Shown in pieces: positions 36,587 through 46,432 of a stretch of DNA of 64,000 bases (positions are counted from its first letter, which is position 1; every line of letters begins with the position of its first letter). The stretch is taken from NCBI GenBank assembly GCA_900473415.1, contig UCLR01000030.1:62001-126000 (forward strand). Direction: 5' to 3'. The position numbers were made by a program, and so were the translations under genes. This DNA comes from Hyphomicrobiales bacterium. Its GTDB lineage: Bacteria; Pseudomonadota; Alphaproteobacteria; Rhizobiales; Beijerinckiaceae. The notes under the pieces are model-generated. The model made no database searches and was not told the DNA's origin. It saw only the letters and a list, made by a program, of their open reading frames with translations.

Positions 36587-38089
36587 TTAGGCTCCGGTCA
36601 GCGTCCGGCGCACGGCATCGCGCCAGCCGGAAACCTTGCGCTCGCGCTGGCTCGCCGCCATTGCCGGCGTGAAGCGCCGCTCGAGCCGCCAGAGATCGGC
36701 GAAGCGTTCCGGCTCCGGCAGCAGTCCGGCGTCGAGTCCGGCGAGATAGGCCGCGCCCAGCGCCGTCGTCTCCAGCACGGTCGGCCGATCGACGGGAAGA
36801 TCCAGAATGTCGGCGAGGCGCTGCATCGTCCAGTCGGAGGCGACCATGCCGCCATCGACGCGTAGCACCGCGCCGCCCCCCTGCCCGGCTTCAGGCCAGT
36901 CGGCCCGCATAGCCTCGATCAGGTCGAGCGTCTGGTAGCAGACGCTCTCCAGCGTCGCCTGGGCGAATTCGCGTGGCCCCGAATTGCGGGTCAGGCCAAA
37001 CATGGCGCCGCGCGCATGGGCGTCCCAGTACGGTGCGCCGAGCCCGACGAAGGCCGGCACCAGATAGACGTCCTGCTCCGGATCGGCGGCCTCGGCGAGC
37101 GGGCCGGTATCGCTCGCCTTCTCGATGATGCCCAGCCCGTCGCGCAGCCACTGCACCGCCGCTCCGGCGACAAAGATCGAGCCCTCCAGCGCATAGGTCC
37201 GCTTCCCGCCGAACTGATAGGCGATCGTGCTGAGCAGCCGGTGCTTCGAGTTGACCGGCGCGTCGCCTGTATTGAGCAGCGCGAAGCAGCCCGTGCCATA
37301 GGTCGATTTCACCATACCGGGGGTGAAGCAGGCCTGCCCGATCGTCGCCGCCTGCTGGTCGCCGGCGATGCCACGCACCGGAATCGCTGCACCGAAAAGA
37401 TCGGGCGCCGAGTCGCCGAAATGCGTCGCGCAATCCCGCACCTCCGGCAGGATCGCGGCCGGGATGTCGAACAGAGCGAGAAGATCCTCGTCCCAGACGC
37501 CGCGGCCGATATCGAAAAGCATGGTGCGCGCGGCGTTGGTCGCGTCGGTGGCATGCACTGCCCCGCCCGTCAGCCGCCAGAGCAGGAACGAATCGACGGT
37601 GCCGAAGGCGAGCTCGCCTGCTTCTGCACGTCGCCTGGCTCCAGGAACGTTGTCGAGCAACCAGGCGATCTTGGTCGCCGAGAAATAGGGATCGATCCGC
37701 AAGCCAGTGCGTTCGCGGACCAATTCCTCATGGCCGGCCGCAACCAGATTCGCACAGGCTTGCGCGGTCCGCCGGTCTTGCCAGACGATGGCGCGGTGGA
37801 TCGCCTGCCCCGTCCGGCGATCCCAGATCAGGGTCGTCTCGCGCTGGTTGGTGATTCCGATGCCCGCGATGTCGGAGGCGCTCAGGCCTGCCCTGGCGAT
37901 CGCCTCGCGCGCCGTCGCGAGCACGCTTTCCCAGATGTCAACCGGCTCGTGCTCGACCCAGCCAGAGGCCGGAAAATGCTGCGGAAATTCCCTCTGGGCG
38001 CTTGCCACGACCCCGAGCGAGGCATCGAACAGGATGGCGCGCGATGAGGTTGTGCCCTGGTCAATCGCGAGGATGTATCCGGCGGCCAT
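36587..38089 (-). CDS. glpK: Glycerol kinase
   Basis: GlpK phosphorylates glycerol to glycerol-3-phosphate using ATP. The ATG at 38089 gives 500 residues, the normal length, and is preceded by AGGAAG; the frame is open upstream. FGGY-kinase motifs include [17 protein letters not shown], the [18 protein letters not shown] segment, and the ATP-side [20 protein letters not shown]. It stands alone: no glpF, glpD or glpR is seen nearby, so its regulation and glycerol entry must be encoded elsewhere. Confidence 0.96.
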   Translation of the reverse strand: MAAGYILAIDQGTTSSRAILFDASLGVVASAQREFPQHFPASGWVEHEPVDIWESVLATAREAIARAGLSASDIAGIGITNQRETTLIWDRRTGQAIHRAIVWQDRRTAQACANLVAAGHEELVRERTGLRIDPYFSATKIAWLLDNVPGARRRAEAGELAFGTVDSFLLWRLTGGAVHATDATNAARTMLFDIGRGVWDEDLLALFDIPAAILPEVRDCATHFGDSAPDLFGAAIPVRGIAGDQQAATIGQACFTPGMVKSTYGTGCFALLNTGDAPVNSKHRLLSTIAYQFGGKRTYALEGSIFVAGAAVQWLRDGLGIIEKASDTGPLAEAADPEQDVYLVPAFVGLGAPYWDAHARGAMFGLTRNSGPREFAQATLESVCYQTLDLIEAMRADWPEAGQGGGAVLRVDGGMVASDWTMQRLADILDLPVDRPTVLETTALGAAYLAGLDAGLLPEPERFADLWRLERRFTPAMAASQRERKVSGWRDAVRRTLTGA

Positions 38090-38298
38090 ATCTGCTTCCT
38101 GCCCTGTCTGTCGGTCCGTCTGCGCGGCCCGGCGAGAGACTGGCCGATCAGCCGGTCGCCGCGCAAGCCGCCCAATCTGGAAGGTTCCGCTTGGCATGAC
38201 GCATGCGCTGTAGTTAGCTTTCCGGCGAAGCAATTGGCCGCGCTGCGCCGCGGCCCCTGTTCAGCCACGCTGTTGGACGGGCTAGAGGATCGGAAACG

Positions 38299-39417
38299 GT
38301 GGCGGTCGAGGACCGGCAGGAACGCGGTGTCACGCCGGTGACGCCGCCGCACAGGCATAACGCCGATCCGCCACGGAACGGTGGGGCTCCGGCTGTCGTG
38401 CCGCTCAAGAGCTACACCCCTGCCCCGGCCAATCACCAGCCCGTCGCGACTTATGCTGCCCTTGATCTCGGCACCAATAACTGCCGCCTGCTGATCGCCC
38501 GACCGGCACAGCACGGTTTTCGCGTCGTCGACGCCTTCTCGCGCATCGTGCGGCTCGGCGAAGGGCTCGCCACCAGCAGCCGGCTCGGTGATGCCGCGAT
38601 GGACCGCGCCGTCGAGGCGCTGAAGATCTGCCGTAGCAAGATGGCGAACCGTGGCGTGACCCGCGCCCGTCTCGTCACGACGGAAGCCTGCCGCGCTGCC
38701 ACCAACGGCCTTGAATTCATCCGCCGTGTCGCCGCCGAAGCCGAGCTCTCGCTGGAGATCATCGACCAGCGCACCGAGGCGGCGCTCGCCGTCTCCGGCT
38801 GCGCAGCCCTGACGGACCCTGCGGCCGAGAGCGTCATCGTCTTCGATATCGGCGGCGGCTCGACCGAGATCGTCTGGCTCGGCGGGCGTAGCGAGGCGCG
38901 CGATCCTGCGGCCCGCATCCGCGAATGGGCCTCGCTGCCGATCGGTGTGGTCACGGTCGCTGAGCGCTACGGCGGCGTCGAGGTCAGCCGCGAGCTCTTC
39001 GACCGCATGGTGGAGGATTGCTCGCAAGCATTGGAATCCTTTGCGAAAAAGGCTTCCGCGGCTCGCGACTCCAAGGGCTTCCACCTGCTCGGCACCTCCG
39101 GCACGGTGACGACCGTCGCCGGCATCCACCTCGACCTGCCGCGATACGACCGGCGCGAGGTCGACGGGCTGTGGATGCGCCAGGACGACATCCTCTCGGT
39201 GATCGACCGGCTGATCGCGATGGACTATGCCGCGCGGGCGGCGAATGCCTGCATCGGGCGCGATCGTGCCGATCTGGTGCTAGCAGGCTGCGCGATCTTC
39301 GAGGCGATCCGCCGCGCCTTCCCCAGCGAGCGCGTCCGCATCGCCGATCGTGGCCTGCGCGAGGGCATCTTGCTGCGGATGATGCATGAGGACCGCGCCT
39401 GGTGGCGGCGGAAATAG
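38299..39417 (+). CDS. Ppx/GppA-family phosphatase (exopolyphosphatase-like)
   Basis: The 372-residue protein belongs to the ASKHA superfamily with phosphate-1 motif ALDLGTNNCRLLIARP and phosphate-2 motif VIVFDIGGGSTEIVWL. Family members hydrolyse polyphosphate or pppGpp. At this length it lacks the C-terminal HD-like domain of long Ppx proteins. The start is a GTG at 38299; the first ~45 residues are proline-rich and poorly conserved-looking. It ends 10 bp before rlmE and is probably co-transcribed with it, as in many alphaproteobacteria. Confidence 0.9.
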   Translation: MAVEDRQERGVTPVTPPHRHNADPPRNGGAPAVVPLKSYTPAPANHQPVATYAALDLGTNNCRLLIARPAQHGFRVVDAFSRIVRLGEGLATSSRLGDAAMDRAVEALKICRSKMANRGVTRARLVTTEACRAATNGLEFIRRVAAEAELSLEIIDQRTEAALAVSGCAALTDPAAESVIVFDIGGGSTEIVWLGGRSEARDPAARIREWASLPIGVVTVAERYGGVEVSRELFDRMVEDCSQALESFAKKASAARDSKGFHLLGTSGTVTTVAGIHLDLPRYDRREVDGLWMRQDDILSVIDRLIAMDYAARAANACIGRDRADLVLAGCAIFEAIRRAFPSERVRIADRGLREGILLRMMHEDRAWWRRK

Positions 39418-39427
39418 GCTTTAGAGA

Positions 39428-40228
39428 ATGAGCAGCGGGAAATCGGGTGGCGGCAAGGCCGGAGGAAAGGGCACGGGCGGGGCCAAGTCCGGCGCCGCGC
39501 GCACGCCGGGCAAGCAGGCCGCCGGCGCCAAGCCGGCCGGGGACCGCGACCTGCGCGTGCGCCTGAAGAATGCACGCAAGCACAAGTATTCCTCGCAGCT
39601 CTGGCTCGAGCGCCAGCTCAACGACCCCTATGTCAAACGTGCCAAGGAGCGCGGCTTCCGTTCCCGCGCCGCCTTCAAGCTGGAGGAGATGGACGAGCGC
39701 TACAAATTCCTGAAGAGCGGGCAGCGGCTCATCGACCTAGGCTGCGCGCCGGGCGGCTGGTGCCAGGTCGCGGCCGAGCGGATCGGCCTTGCTCAGGGCA
39801 AGGGCCGGATCGTCGGCATCGACCTGCTGCCGGTCGATCCTATTCCGGGCGTCGAACTGATCGAGATGGACTTCATGACCGAGGAGGCCCCGGCCCTGCT
39901 GGTCGAGAAGCTCGGGGGGCAGGCGGACGGCGTGATGTCGGACATGGCCGCCAACACCACCGGCCACAAGAAGACCGACCATCTCAGGATCATCGGGCTC
40001 GCCGAGGCGGCGCTGGAATTCGCGCATGACGTGCTCGCGCCGGGCGGCTTTTTCCTCGCCAAGCTCTTCCAGGGCGGCGATAGCGCCGAACTGCTCACGG
40101 CGATGAAGCGGGACTTCACGACCGTCCGCAACGTCAAGCCGGGCGCCAGCCGCGCCGATTCCTCGGAGCTCTACGTGCTGGCGACCGGCTATCGCCGCGC
40201 CGCGCGATCCGAAGCGGAAGAGAGCTGA
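39428..40228 (+). CDS. rlmE: 23S rRNA 2'-O-ribose U2552 methyltransferase
   Basis: RlmE (FtsJ/RrmJ) methylates U2552 in the A-loop of 23S rRNA using S-adenosylmethionine. The 266-residue protein has the SAM motif LIDLGCAPGGWCQVAAERIG. The full catalytic tetrad is K84 (RAAFKLEE), D172 (MSDMAANTTGH), K212 (FLAKLFQGG) and E247 (SSELYVLATGYR). A basic Gly/Lys-rich N-terminal extension of about 45 residues is an alphaproteobacterial feature. It follows the Ppx/GppA gene by 10 bp. Confidence 0.96.
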   Translation: MSSGKSGGGKAGGKGTGGAKSGAARTPGKQAAGAKPAGDRDLRVRLKNARKHKYSSQLWLERQLNDPYVKRAKERGFRSRAAFKLEEMDERYKFLKSGQRLIDLGCAPGGWCQVAAERIGLAQGKGRIVGIDLLPVDPIPGVELIEMDFMTEEAPALLVEKLGGQADGVMSDMAANTTGHKKTDHLRIIGLAEAALEFAHDVLAPGGFFLAKLFQGGDSAELLTAMKRDFTTVRNVKPGASRADSSELYVLATGYRRAARSEAEES

Positions 40229-40234
40229 CGCCGC

Positions 40235-40873
40235 TCACTCCGGCAGGACGTCGTGCGGCAAGTGCCGGGGGTCGTAGCTGCCCGGCGCAGCCTTCGCGAC
40301 CGAGATCCAGATCCAGGCGCAGATCGCGACGACGCCGGCCAGAGGGCCGATGATCTCGAAGAACCCGGCCTTGCCGCTGAGCCCAATGCCGAGGACCATC
40401 AGCCCGGCGCCGCCGAAGAGGAGGCCGCAGAGGACCACGACGCCAATCATGACACGGTGGCGCCCTTCCGGGATGCCCCGCCGGAACGCGACATGGCCGT
40501 GCCCGCCGTCGACCAGCCGCTGGTGCAGATCTTGAACGAAGGCGATGAACACCGTGTCGCGCTCGGGGTCGTCCGCGCCCCAAGGGCTGCTCGACAGCAC
40601 GGTGAGCGGCAGGCCGCGGGCGAAGGTCAGCTCGGCCAGCGCCTCCCAGGGCGAGCGCGGCCCGCCATGGACCGCCTGCAGGCGCACACCGCGCAGGTCC
40701 GCAAAGGAGCGCAGGCCCGAGCGGCCTTCGAGCTCGTAGGCGATGCCCTCGTCGCTGAGCGTCAACTCGGTCTCGGCCTGCTTGAGGCGCAGGCTCGCCG
40801 TCCCGACGCAAAGTCGGTAGGTCGTCTCCGGAGTTGGAGCGGATGCCGGCTGCATCGCCGGACCCTGCGTCAA
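40235..40873 (-). CDS. Hypothetical membrane protein with C-terminal helix pair
   Basis: I do not recognise a named family. The 212-residue product has a soluble N-terminal half rich in beta-strand pattern (RLCVGTASLRLKQAETELTLSDEGIAYELEG) that resembles a PH-like sensor fold, and two transmembrane helices at about 142-162 and 172-192 (VMIGVVVLCGLLFGGAGLMVLG, IIGPLAGVVAICAWIWISVA). The start could be Met 1 or Met 7. It converges on rlmE with 6 bp between and sits 18 bp downstream of the DHA2 pump gene on the same strand, so it may be co-transcribed with that pump. Confidence 0.65.
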   Translation of the reverse strand: MTQGPAMQPASAPTPETTYRLCVGTASLRLKQAETELTLSDEGIAYELEGRSGLRSFADLRGVRLQAVHGGPRSPWEALAELTFARGLPLTVLSSSPWGADDPERDTVFIAFVQDLHQRLVDGGHGHVAFRRGIPEGRHRVMIGVVVLCGLLFGGAGLMVLGIGLSGKAGFFEIIGPLAGVVAICAWIWISVAKAAPGSYDPRHLPHDVLPE

Positions 40874-40891
40874 GCCATGCCCCCAAGCAAG

Positions 40892-42472
40892 CTATTCGAC
40901 GACCTTCTGGTCGGCGATCGCCTCGGCGGTGACCTTGCGGGCGCTAACCGGGACATGGCCGGAGACCTCGGAGCCGGCATCGGGCTCAAGCCGCATCATC
41001 CAGAGAGCCGACGAGGCGGAGATCAGCCCGACAAGGAAGAAGGCCGGCCAGAAATCCCCTGCGCCCAGCGCCTTGCCGCCGTTGAAGGCGTTGGCGCTTT
41101 CCAGCGCGAAGGCGCCGATCGTCACGCCCATGCTGAGCGAAAGCTGCTGGGCGACGCTCGACAGGCTGGTCGCGCTCGACATCTCGCGGTTGGAAACGTC
41201 GGCATAGCTCAGCGCGTTGATGCCGGTGAATTGCAGCGAGCGGAAGCAGCCGCCGATGAGCAGCACCGAGAGCATAATCGCATGCGGCGTCGCCGGCGTG
41301 AACAGGCCGGAGGCAGCGAGGAAGGCCGAACCGAGCAGGGCGTTGATCGTCAGCACGCGACGGAAGCCGAACTGCGCCAGGATGCTCTTCGCCAGCGTCT
41401 TCATGATCAACGCGCCGGCCGCCGAAACGAAGGTGATAAGCCCCGAATGCAGTGCATCGAGCCCGAAGCCGAGTTGCAGCATCAGCGGCAGCAGGAACGG
41501 AATCGCGCCGATGCCGGTACGGAAGATCGAGCCGCCGACCACGCCGATCCGAAAGGTCGGGACTCGAAACAGAGACAGATTCAGCACCGGATAGGGCACC
41601 CGTCTGGCATGGAACCAATAGGCCAGCAGCGCCGCCGCCCCGGCGATCACGCAGCCATATGACACCGCCATCGGCACGAGATGGCGCCCGCCCGTGGCGA
41701 GCCCGAGCATGAGGCTCGCGAAGCCGAAGGCCGAGAGGACAAAGCCCTTGATGTCGAGCGGCGCCACATCCTCCTCTCGGATATCCTCGAAGAAGAGGCT
41801 CGCGAGCACGATTCCGACGAGCCCGATCGGGATGTTGATGAAGAAGATCCAACGCCAGTCGAAAAAGGTCGAGATGAAGCCGCCGAGCGGTGGCCCGACT
41901 ACGGGGCCGACCAGCGCCGGCACCGTCAGATAGGCGAGCGCGCCGACGATCTCAGCTTTGCTGACGCTGCGCAGGATGACGAGGCGCCCCACCGGCACCA
42001 TCATCGCCCCGCCCATGCCCTGGACGAAGCGCGCGCCGACGAAGGCCCCGAGCGAACTCGACATGGCACAGAGCAGCGAGCCGAACATGAAGACGCACAG
42101 CGCCGAGCGGAAGATGGTGCGTGCGCCGAAGCGGTCGGCCATCCAGCCGGAGATCGGGATGAAGACCGCGAGGCTGACGAGATAGGAGGTCAGTGCCAGT
42201 TTGAGCGCAATCGGATCCTCGCCCAGCGAGGTCGCGATGACCGGCAGCGAGGTCGCGATCACCGTCGAGTCGGTGTTCTCCATGAAGAGCGCACAGGCTA
42301 CGATGAGAGGCAGGAGTTTGGAGCGCTGCAAGGCCCTGACCTTCCGCACGGACAAAGCGGGACGCGACCCGGTGTCGCAATGGCGTCGCTTTAACGGGAC
42401 ATCTTCGGGCTGACGAGATGCGAAATGCCGGATCGAGGGCTTGGAAGCCCGATCGGCGCGCGACTCTGCCAT
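40892..42472 (-). CDS. MFS drug efflux transporter, DHA2 (EmrB/QacA) type, 14 helices
   Basis: The transporter (526 residues as read from 42472) exports toxic compounds by proton antiport. Motif D1 appears as MENTDSTVIATSLPVIATSLG, motif A as GWMADRFGARTIF, and the DHA2-type GPVVGPPLGGFISTFFDWRWIFFINIPIG follows. About 14 hydrophobic segments are present. The first ~50 residues are basic and atypical, so the true start may be a downstream GTG near residue 42; neither start has a clear ribosome-binding site. No EmrA-like partner gene is adjacent. Confidence 0.9.
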   Translation of the reverse strand: MAESRADRASKPSIRHFASRQPEDVPLKRRHCDTGSRPALSVRKVRALQRSKLLPLIVACALFMENTDSTVIATSLPVIATSLGEDPIALKLALTSYLVSLAVFIPISGWMADRFGARTIFRSALCVFMFGSLLCAMSSSLGAFVGARFVQGMGGAMMVPVGRLVILRSVSKAEIVGALAYLTVPALVGPVVGPPLGGFISTFFDWRWIFFINIPIGLVGIVLASLFFEDIREEDVAPLDIKGFVLSAFGFASLMLGLATGGRHLVPMAVSYGCVIAGAAALLAYWFHARRVPYPVLNLSLFRVPTFRIGVVGGSIFRTGIGAIPFLLPLMLQLGFGLDALHSGLITFVSAAGALIMKTLAKSILAQFGFRRVLTINALLGSAFLAASGLFTPATPHAIMLSVLLIGGCFRSLQFTGINALSYADVSNREMSSATSLSSVAQQLSLSMGVTIGAFALESANAFNGGKALGAGDFWPAFFLVGLISASSALWMMRLEPDAGSEVSGHVPVSARKVTAEAIADQKVVE

Positions 42473-42623
42473 GCACTGAGTTTATGCCCCGCCGCCGAAC
42501 ACAAATCCGCCATGCGCCGGACACTCTGCCCGGCGTCCTTGGCGGACACCATTTTCGGTCGGTCCGGCATCTTGTCTGGGCCGTCGCGAGGGGCGCGCGC
42601 CGTCAATCTCCGGAGAGACTATC

Positions 42624-42950
42624 ATGCTCACTATTCCGAATGTTTCCTTGCTTTCGCAGCGGCTGCCCGCTGGCCTGCGGCTGGCGGGTCTAGCCGCCCT
42701 TGCCGGCCTCGCCTACGGCGTGGCGGCAACGACACCGGCAGCCGCAGCTTCCCCGGACTGGCGGGCGGGCTGCCAGTTTTCGGCGGCCCCGCAGGGCTAT
42801 GGCGATAGCATACGCTACACCAACTGCATGCGTCAGCGGGACTGCCAGCAACTGGCGAACGCCTCAGGTGCGACCATGTTCGCGGCCGGCTGCTTCGGCG
42901 TCCGGCCGGAGACTCCTGCAGCCGAGTACGTCCGGCGTCCGGCGCGGTAG
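42624..42950 (+). CDS. Small exported protein with four cysteines, function unknown
   Basis: The 108-residue precursor starts after a GGAGAG ribosome-binding site. It has a signal peptide with hydrophobic core LAGLAALAGLAYGVAAT and a likely cleavage after AAAA (about residue 42). The mature part is only about 66 residues with four cysteines (GCQFSAAP, NCMRQRDCQQLAN, AAGCFGVRP), which could form two disulfides in the periplasm. I know of no family assignment. A strong hairpin follows the gene, so it is probably monocistronic. Confidence 0.65.
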   Translation: MLTIPNVSLLSQRLPAGLRLAGLAALAGLAYGVAATTPAAAASPDWRAGCQFSAAPQGYGDSIRYTNCMRQRDCQQLANASGATMFAAGCFGVRPETPAAEYVRRPAR

Positions 42951-42963
42951 TTTCGCGCTTGCA

Positions 42964-43004
42964 TGCCGAAGCGGCGTCCCTCATGCGCGAGCGCCGCTTC
43001 GGCA
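42964..43004 (+). terminator. Strong hairpin after the small exported-protein gene
   Basis: A perfect 13-bp stem (42964-42976 with 42992-43004) closes a 15-nt loop, starting 14 bp after the stop codon. No T run follows, so it is either a Rho-assisted 3' end or an mRNA-stabilising hairpin. Confidence 0.55.
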
Positions 43005-43055
43005 CTGCAAAATAAACCAGCGCGCCCTCTAGCGGAGGCTTCGTGCCCATGCTAA

Positions 43056-44627
<1,572 letters not shown>

Positions 44628-44696
44628 GTCCGTCCCGTCCTTGTGCAGCACTGGCCTGACTTGTTCGGGCCGGCATTGCCGAGGCGGAGCGCAGTC

Positions 44697-45107
44697 ATGA
44701 CCCTGAAGCTGATTTACCCGGCGCTGGCGATGATCTTCTGGATTTTCGTCGTCGGCGTCGTCATGGCGACGCGCCGCAAGGAGGCGTTCGCCTCCGGCGC
44801 TGTTAGGCACGAGGATGTCTCGGTCTCGACCGAGCGCTATCCTGTTCCGGCCCGGTTGGCGGCGGCGAATTTCTCGAACCAGTTCGAGACGCCGCTCGTT
44901 TTCTTCGTGCTCATTCTGATCGCGATCGAGGTCGGCGCCACCGGTTACGTCATGGCGGCTCTGGCCTGGCTCTATGTCCTGAGCCGAGTCGCCCACACCT
45001 TCATCCACATCGGACCAAACAAACTGCCGGTACGCGGGGCCGTCTACGGCGTCGGCTTTCTCGCATTGATCTGCATGTGGATCGGCATTCTGGTGGCCGT
45101 GCTGTAG
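44697..45107 (+). CDS. MAPEG-family membrane protein
   Basis: The 136-residue protein has four hydrophobic helices and the MAPEG (membrane-associated eicosanoid/glutathione metabolism) pattern: an N-terminal helix LIYPALAMIFWIFVVGVV, the loop AAANFSNQFETPLVFFVLILIAI, and LYVLSRVAHTFIHIGPNKLPVRG. Bacterial members may be glutathione transferases or peroxidases, but the activity here is unknown. I chose the ATG at 44697. It follows guaB by 69 bp in the same direction and could be co-transcribed. Confidence 0.85.
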   Translation: MTLKLIYPALAMIFWIFVVGVVMATRRKEAFASGAVRHEDVSVSTERYPVPARLAAANFSNQFETPLVFFVLILIAIEVGATGYVMAALAWLYVLSRVAHTFIHIGPNKLPVRGAVYGVGFLALICMWIGILVAVL

Positions 45108-45406
45108 CACGCGACCACTAGGCGCACCGCGACCTGGTCGGCCGTGCTCTGCCAGGGGCTGCGATCACATCTGCGTCACCGCGACGCGCCCGATCGCCCA
45201 TACGAAAGACCTACGACCCTGAGGCCTCCAGAAAGCTGTCGCTTTTCAAGGCGATGGCGCATTTATTTTAATTAGTCGAAACAAGAATTACACTAGGGAC
45301 AATACAAGACTTTGATTTTAAAGGACGATTCGATTGACAGCCGCGTCCGCGCCGCATTAACGCTCGGCCATCGCGCGCTTGGCGCCTCCTACCGACGGAG
45401 CTCAAA
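45108..45406. other. Intergenic region upstream of the iron ABC transporter genes
   Basis: This stretch of 299 bp holds no gene. Its centre (about 45255-45335) is markedly AT-rich against the GC-rich background (TTTATTTTAATTAG and TTTGATTTTAAAG segments), as expected for a regulated promoter. I looked for Irr, RirA and Fur-type palindromes and saw none that fits well. A GGAG ribosome-binding site precedes the ATG at 45407. Confidence 0.55.
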
Positions 45407-46432
45407 ATGATCGGAAAGACCCATCTCCGCGCTCTGGCGCTGTCGTCCTCCCTGCTGGCCGCATCCGGCTTTGCGAACTCCGCCGTGGCGCAGGATGTCA
45501 ATCTCTACACGACGCGCGAGCCGGCGCTGCTGAGCCCCGTGCTCGAAGCCTTCACCAAGGACACCGGCATCAAGGTCAACGCTGTCTTCCTGAAGGACGG
45601 GCTGCAAGAGCGCATCCGCGCCGAGGGCGCCAACAGCCCGGCCGATGTCATGCTGCTGGTCGATGTCGGCGAGATCAACGCCGCGGTCGAGGCTGGCATC
45701 ACCCAGCCGATCAAGTCCGACGTCGTCGACAAGACCGTGCCGGCACAGCTGCGGCCGGACAACAACTGGGTCACCCTGACCAAGCGCGCCCGCATCGTCG
45801 TCGTCTCGAAGGACCGCGTCCAACAGGATGCGATCACCTATGAGGAGCTCGCCGATCCGAAGTGGAAGGGCAAGTTCTGCATCCGCGCCGGCCAGCACCC
45901 CTACAACAACGCCTTCTTCGCCGCCTATATCGCCCATCACGGCCAGGAGAAGGCGGAGACCTATCTCAAGGCGCTGCGTACCAACGCCGCCCGCAAGCCC
46001 GGCGGCGGCGACCGCGACGTCGCCCGCGACATCCAGTCCGGCCTCTGCGACATCGCGGTGATCAACACCTACTATATCGGGCTGATGAGCCAGGCGAAGA
46101 ACGAGCAGAAGGGCTGGTACGACGCCATCAAGCCGCTCAAGACCAGCTTCGCCGGTGGCGGCACCCATGTGAACGTCTCGGCCGCCGCCCTCGCCAAGAA
46201 CGCGCCGAACAAGGCCAACGCGGTCAAGCTGATCGAGTACATGCTCGGCGAGAAGGCTCAGACCATCTATGCCGACGGCAATTTCGAGTTCCCGGTCAAT
46301 CCGGACGTCAAGGAAAGCGCGGCGGTGAAGCTGCTCGGCACCATCACGCCGGACAAGCTGTCGCTCTCCGACGTTGCCAAGCAGCGTAAGCCCGCCGCCG
46401 ATCTTGTCGACAAGGCTGGCTTCGACAGTTGA
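45407..46432 (+). CDS. Iron(III) ABC transporter substrate-binding protein (FbpA/FutA-like)
   Basis: The 341-residue precursor has a signal peptide ending at NSAVAQDV (about residue 28). The mature protein is a bilobed ferric-binding protein with typical VNLYTTREPALLSPVLEAF, a GDRDVARDI segment, and the tandem tyrosines Y222-Y223 in INTYYIGL that bind Fe3+ in FbpA/FutA proteins. It catches ferric iron in the periplasm for the permease encoded next. The two coding regions overlap by 4 bp. Confidence 0.93.
   Translation: MIGKTHLRALALSSSLLAASGFANSAVAQDVNLYTTREPALLSPVLEAFTKDTGIKVNAVFLKDGLQERIRAEGANSPADVMLLVDVGEINAAVEAGITQPIKSDVVDKTVPAQLRPDNNWVTLTKRARIVVVSKDRVQQDAITYEELADPKWKGKFCIRAGQHPYNNAFFAAYIAHHGQEKAETYLKALRTNAARKPGGGDRDVARDIQSGLCDIAVINTYYIGLMSQAKNEQKGWYDAIKPLKTSFAGGGTHVNVSAAALAKNAPNKANAVKLIEYMLGEKAQTIYADGNFEFPVNPDVKESAAVKLLGTITPDKLSLSDVAKQRKPAADLVDKAGFDS

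Noticed and set aside
38192..38208. A sigma-54-like pattern (TGGCATG, four bases, ATGC) between glpK and the Ppx/GppA gene
   Set aside because: The GG and GC doublets have the right spacing but the -12 box is off consensus and nothing nearby suggests nitrogen or sigma-54 control.
45255..45335. A Fur, Irr or RirA operator upstream of the iron ABC genes
   Set aside because: The stretch is AT-rich but I see no palindrome close to the known consensus sequences, so I record only the AT-rich region.
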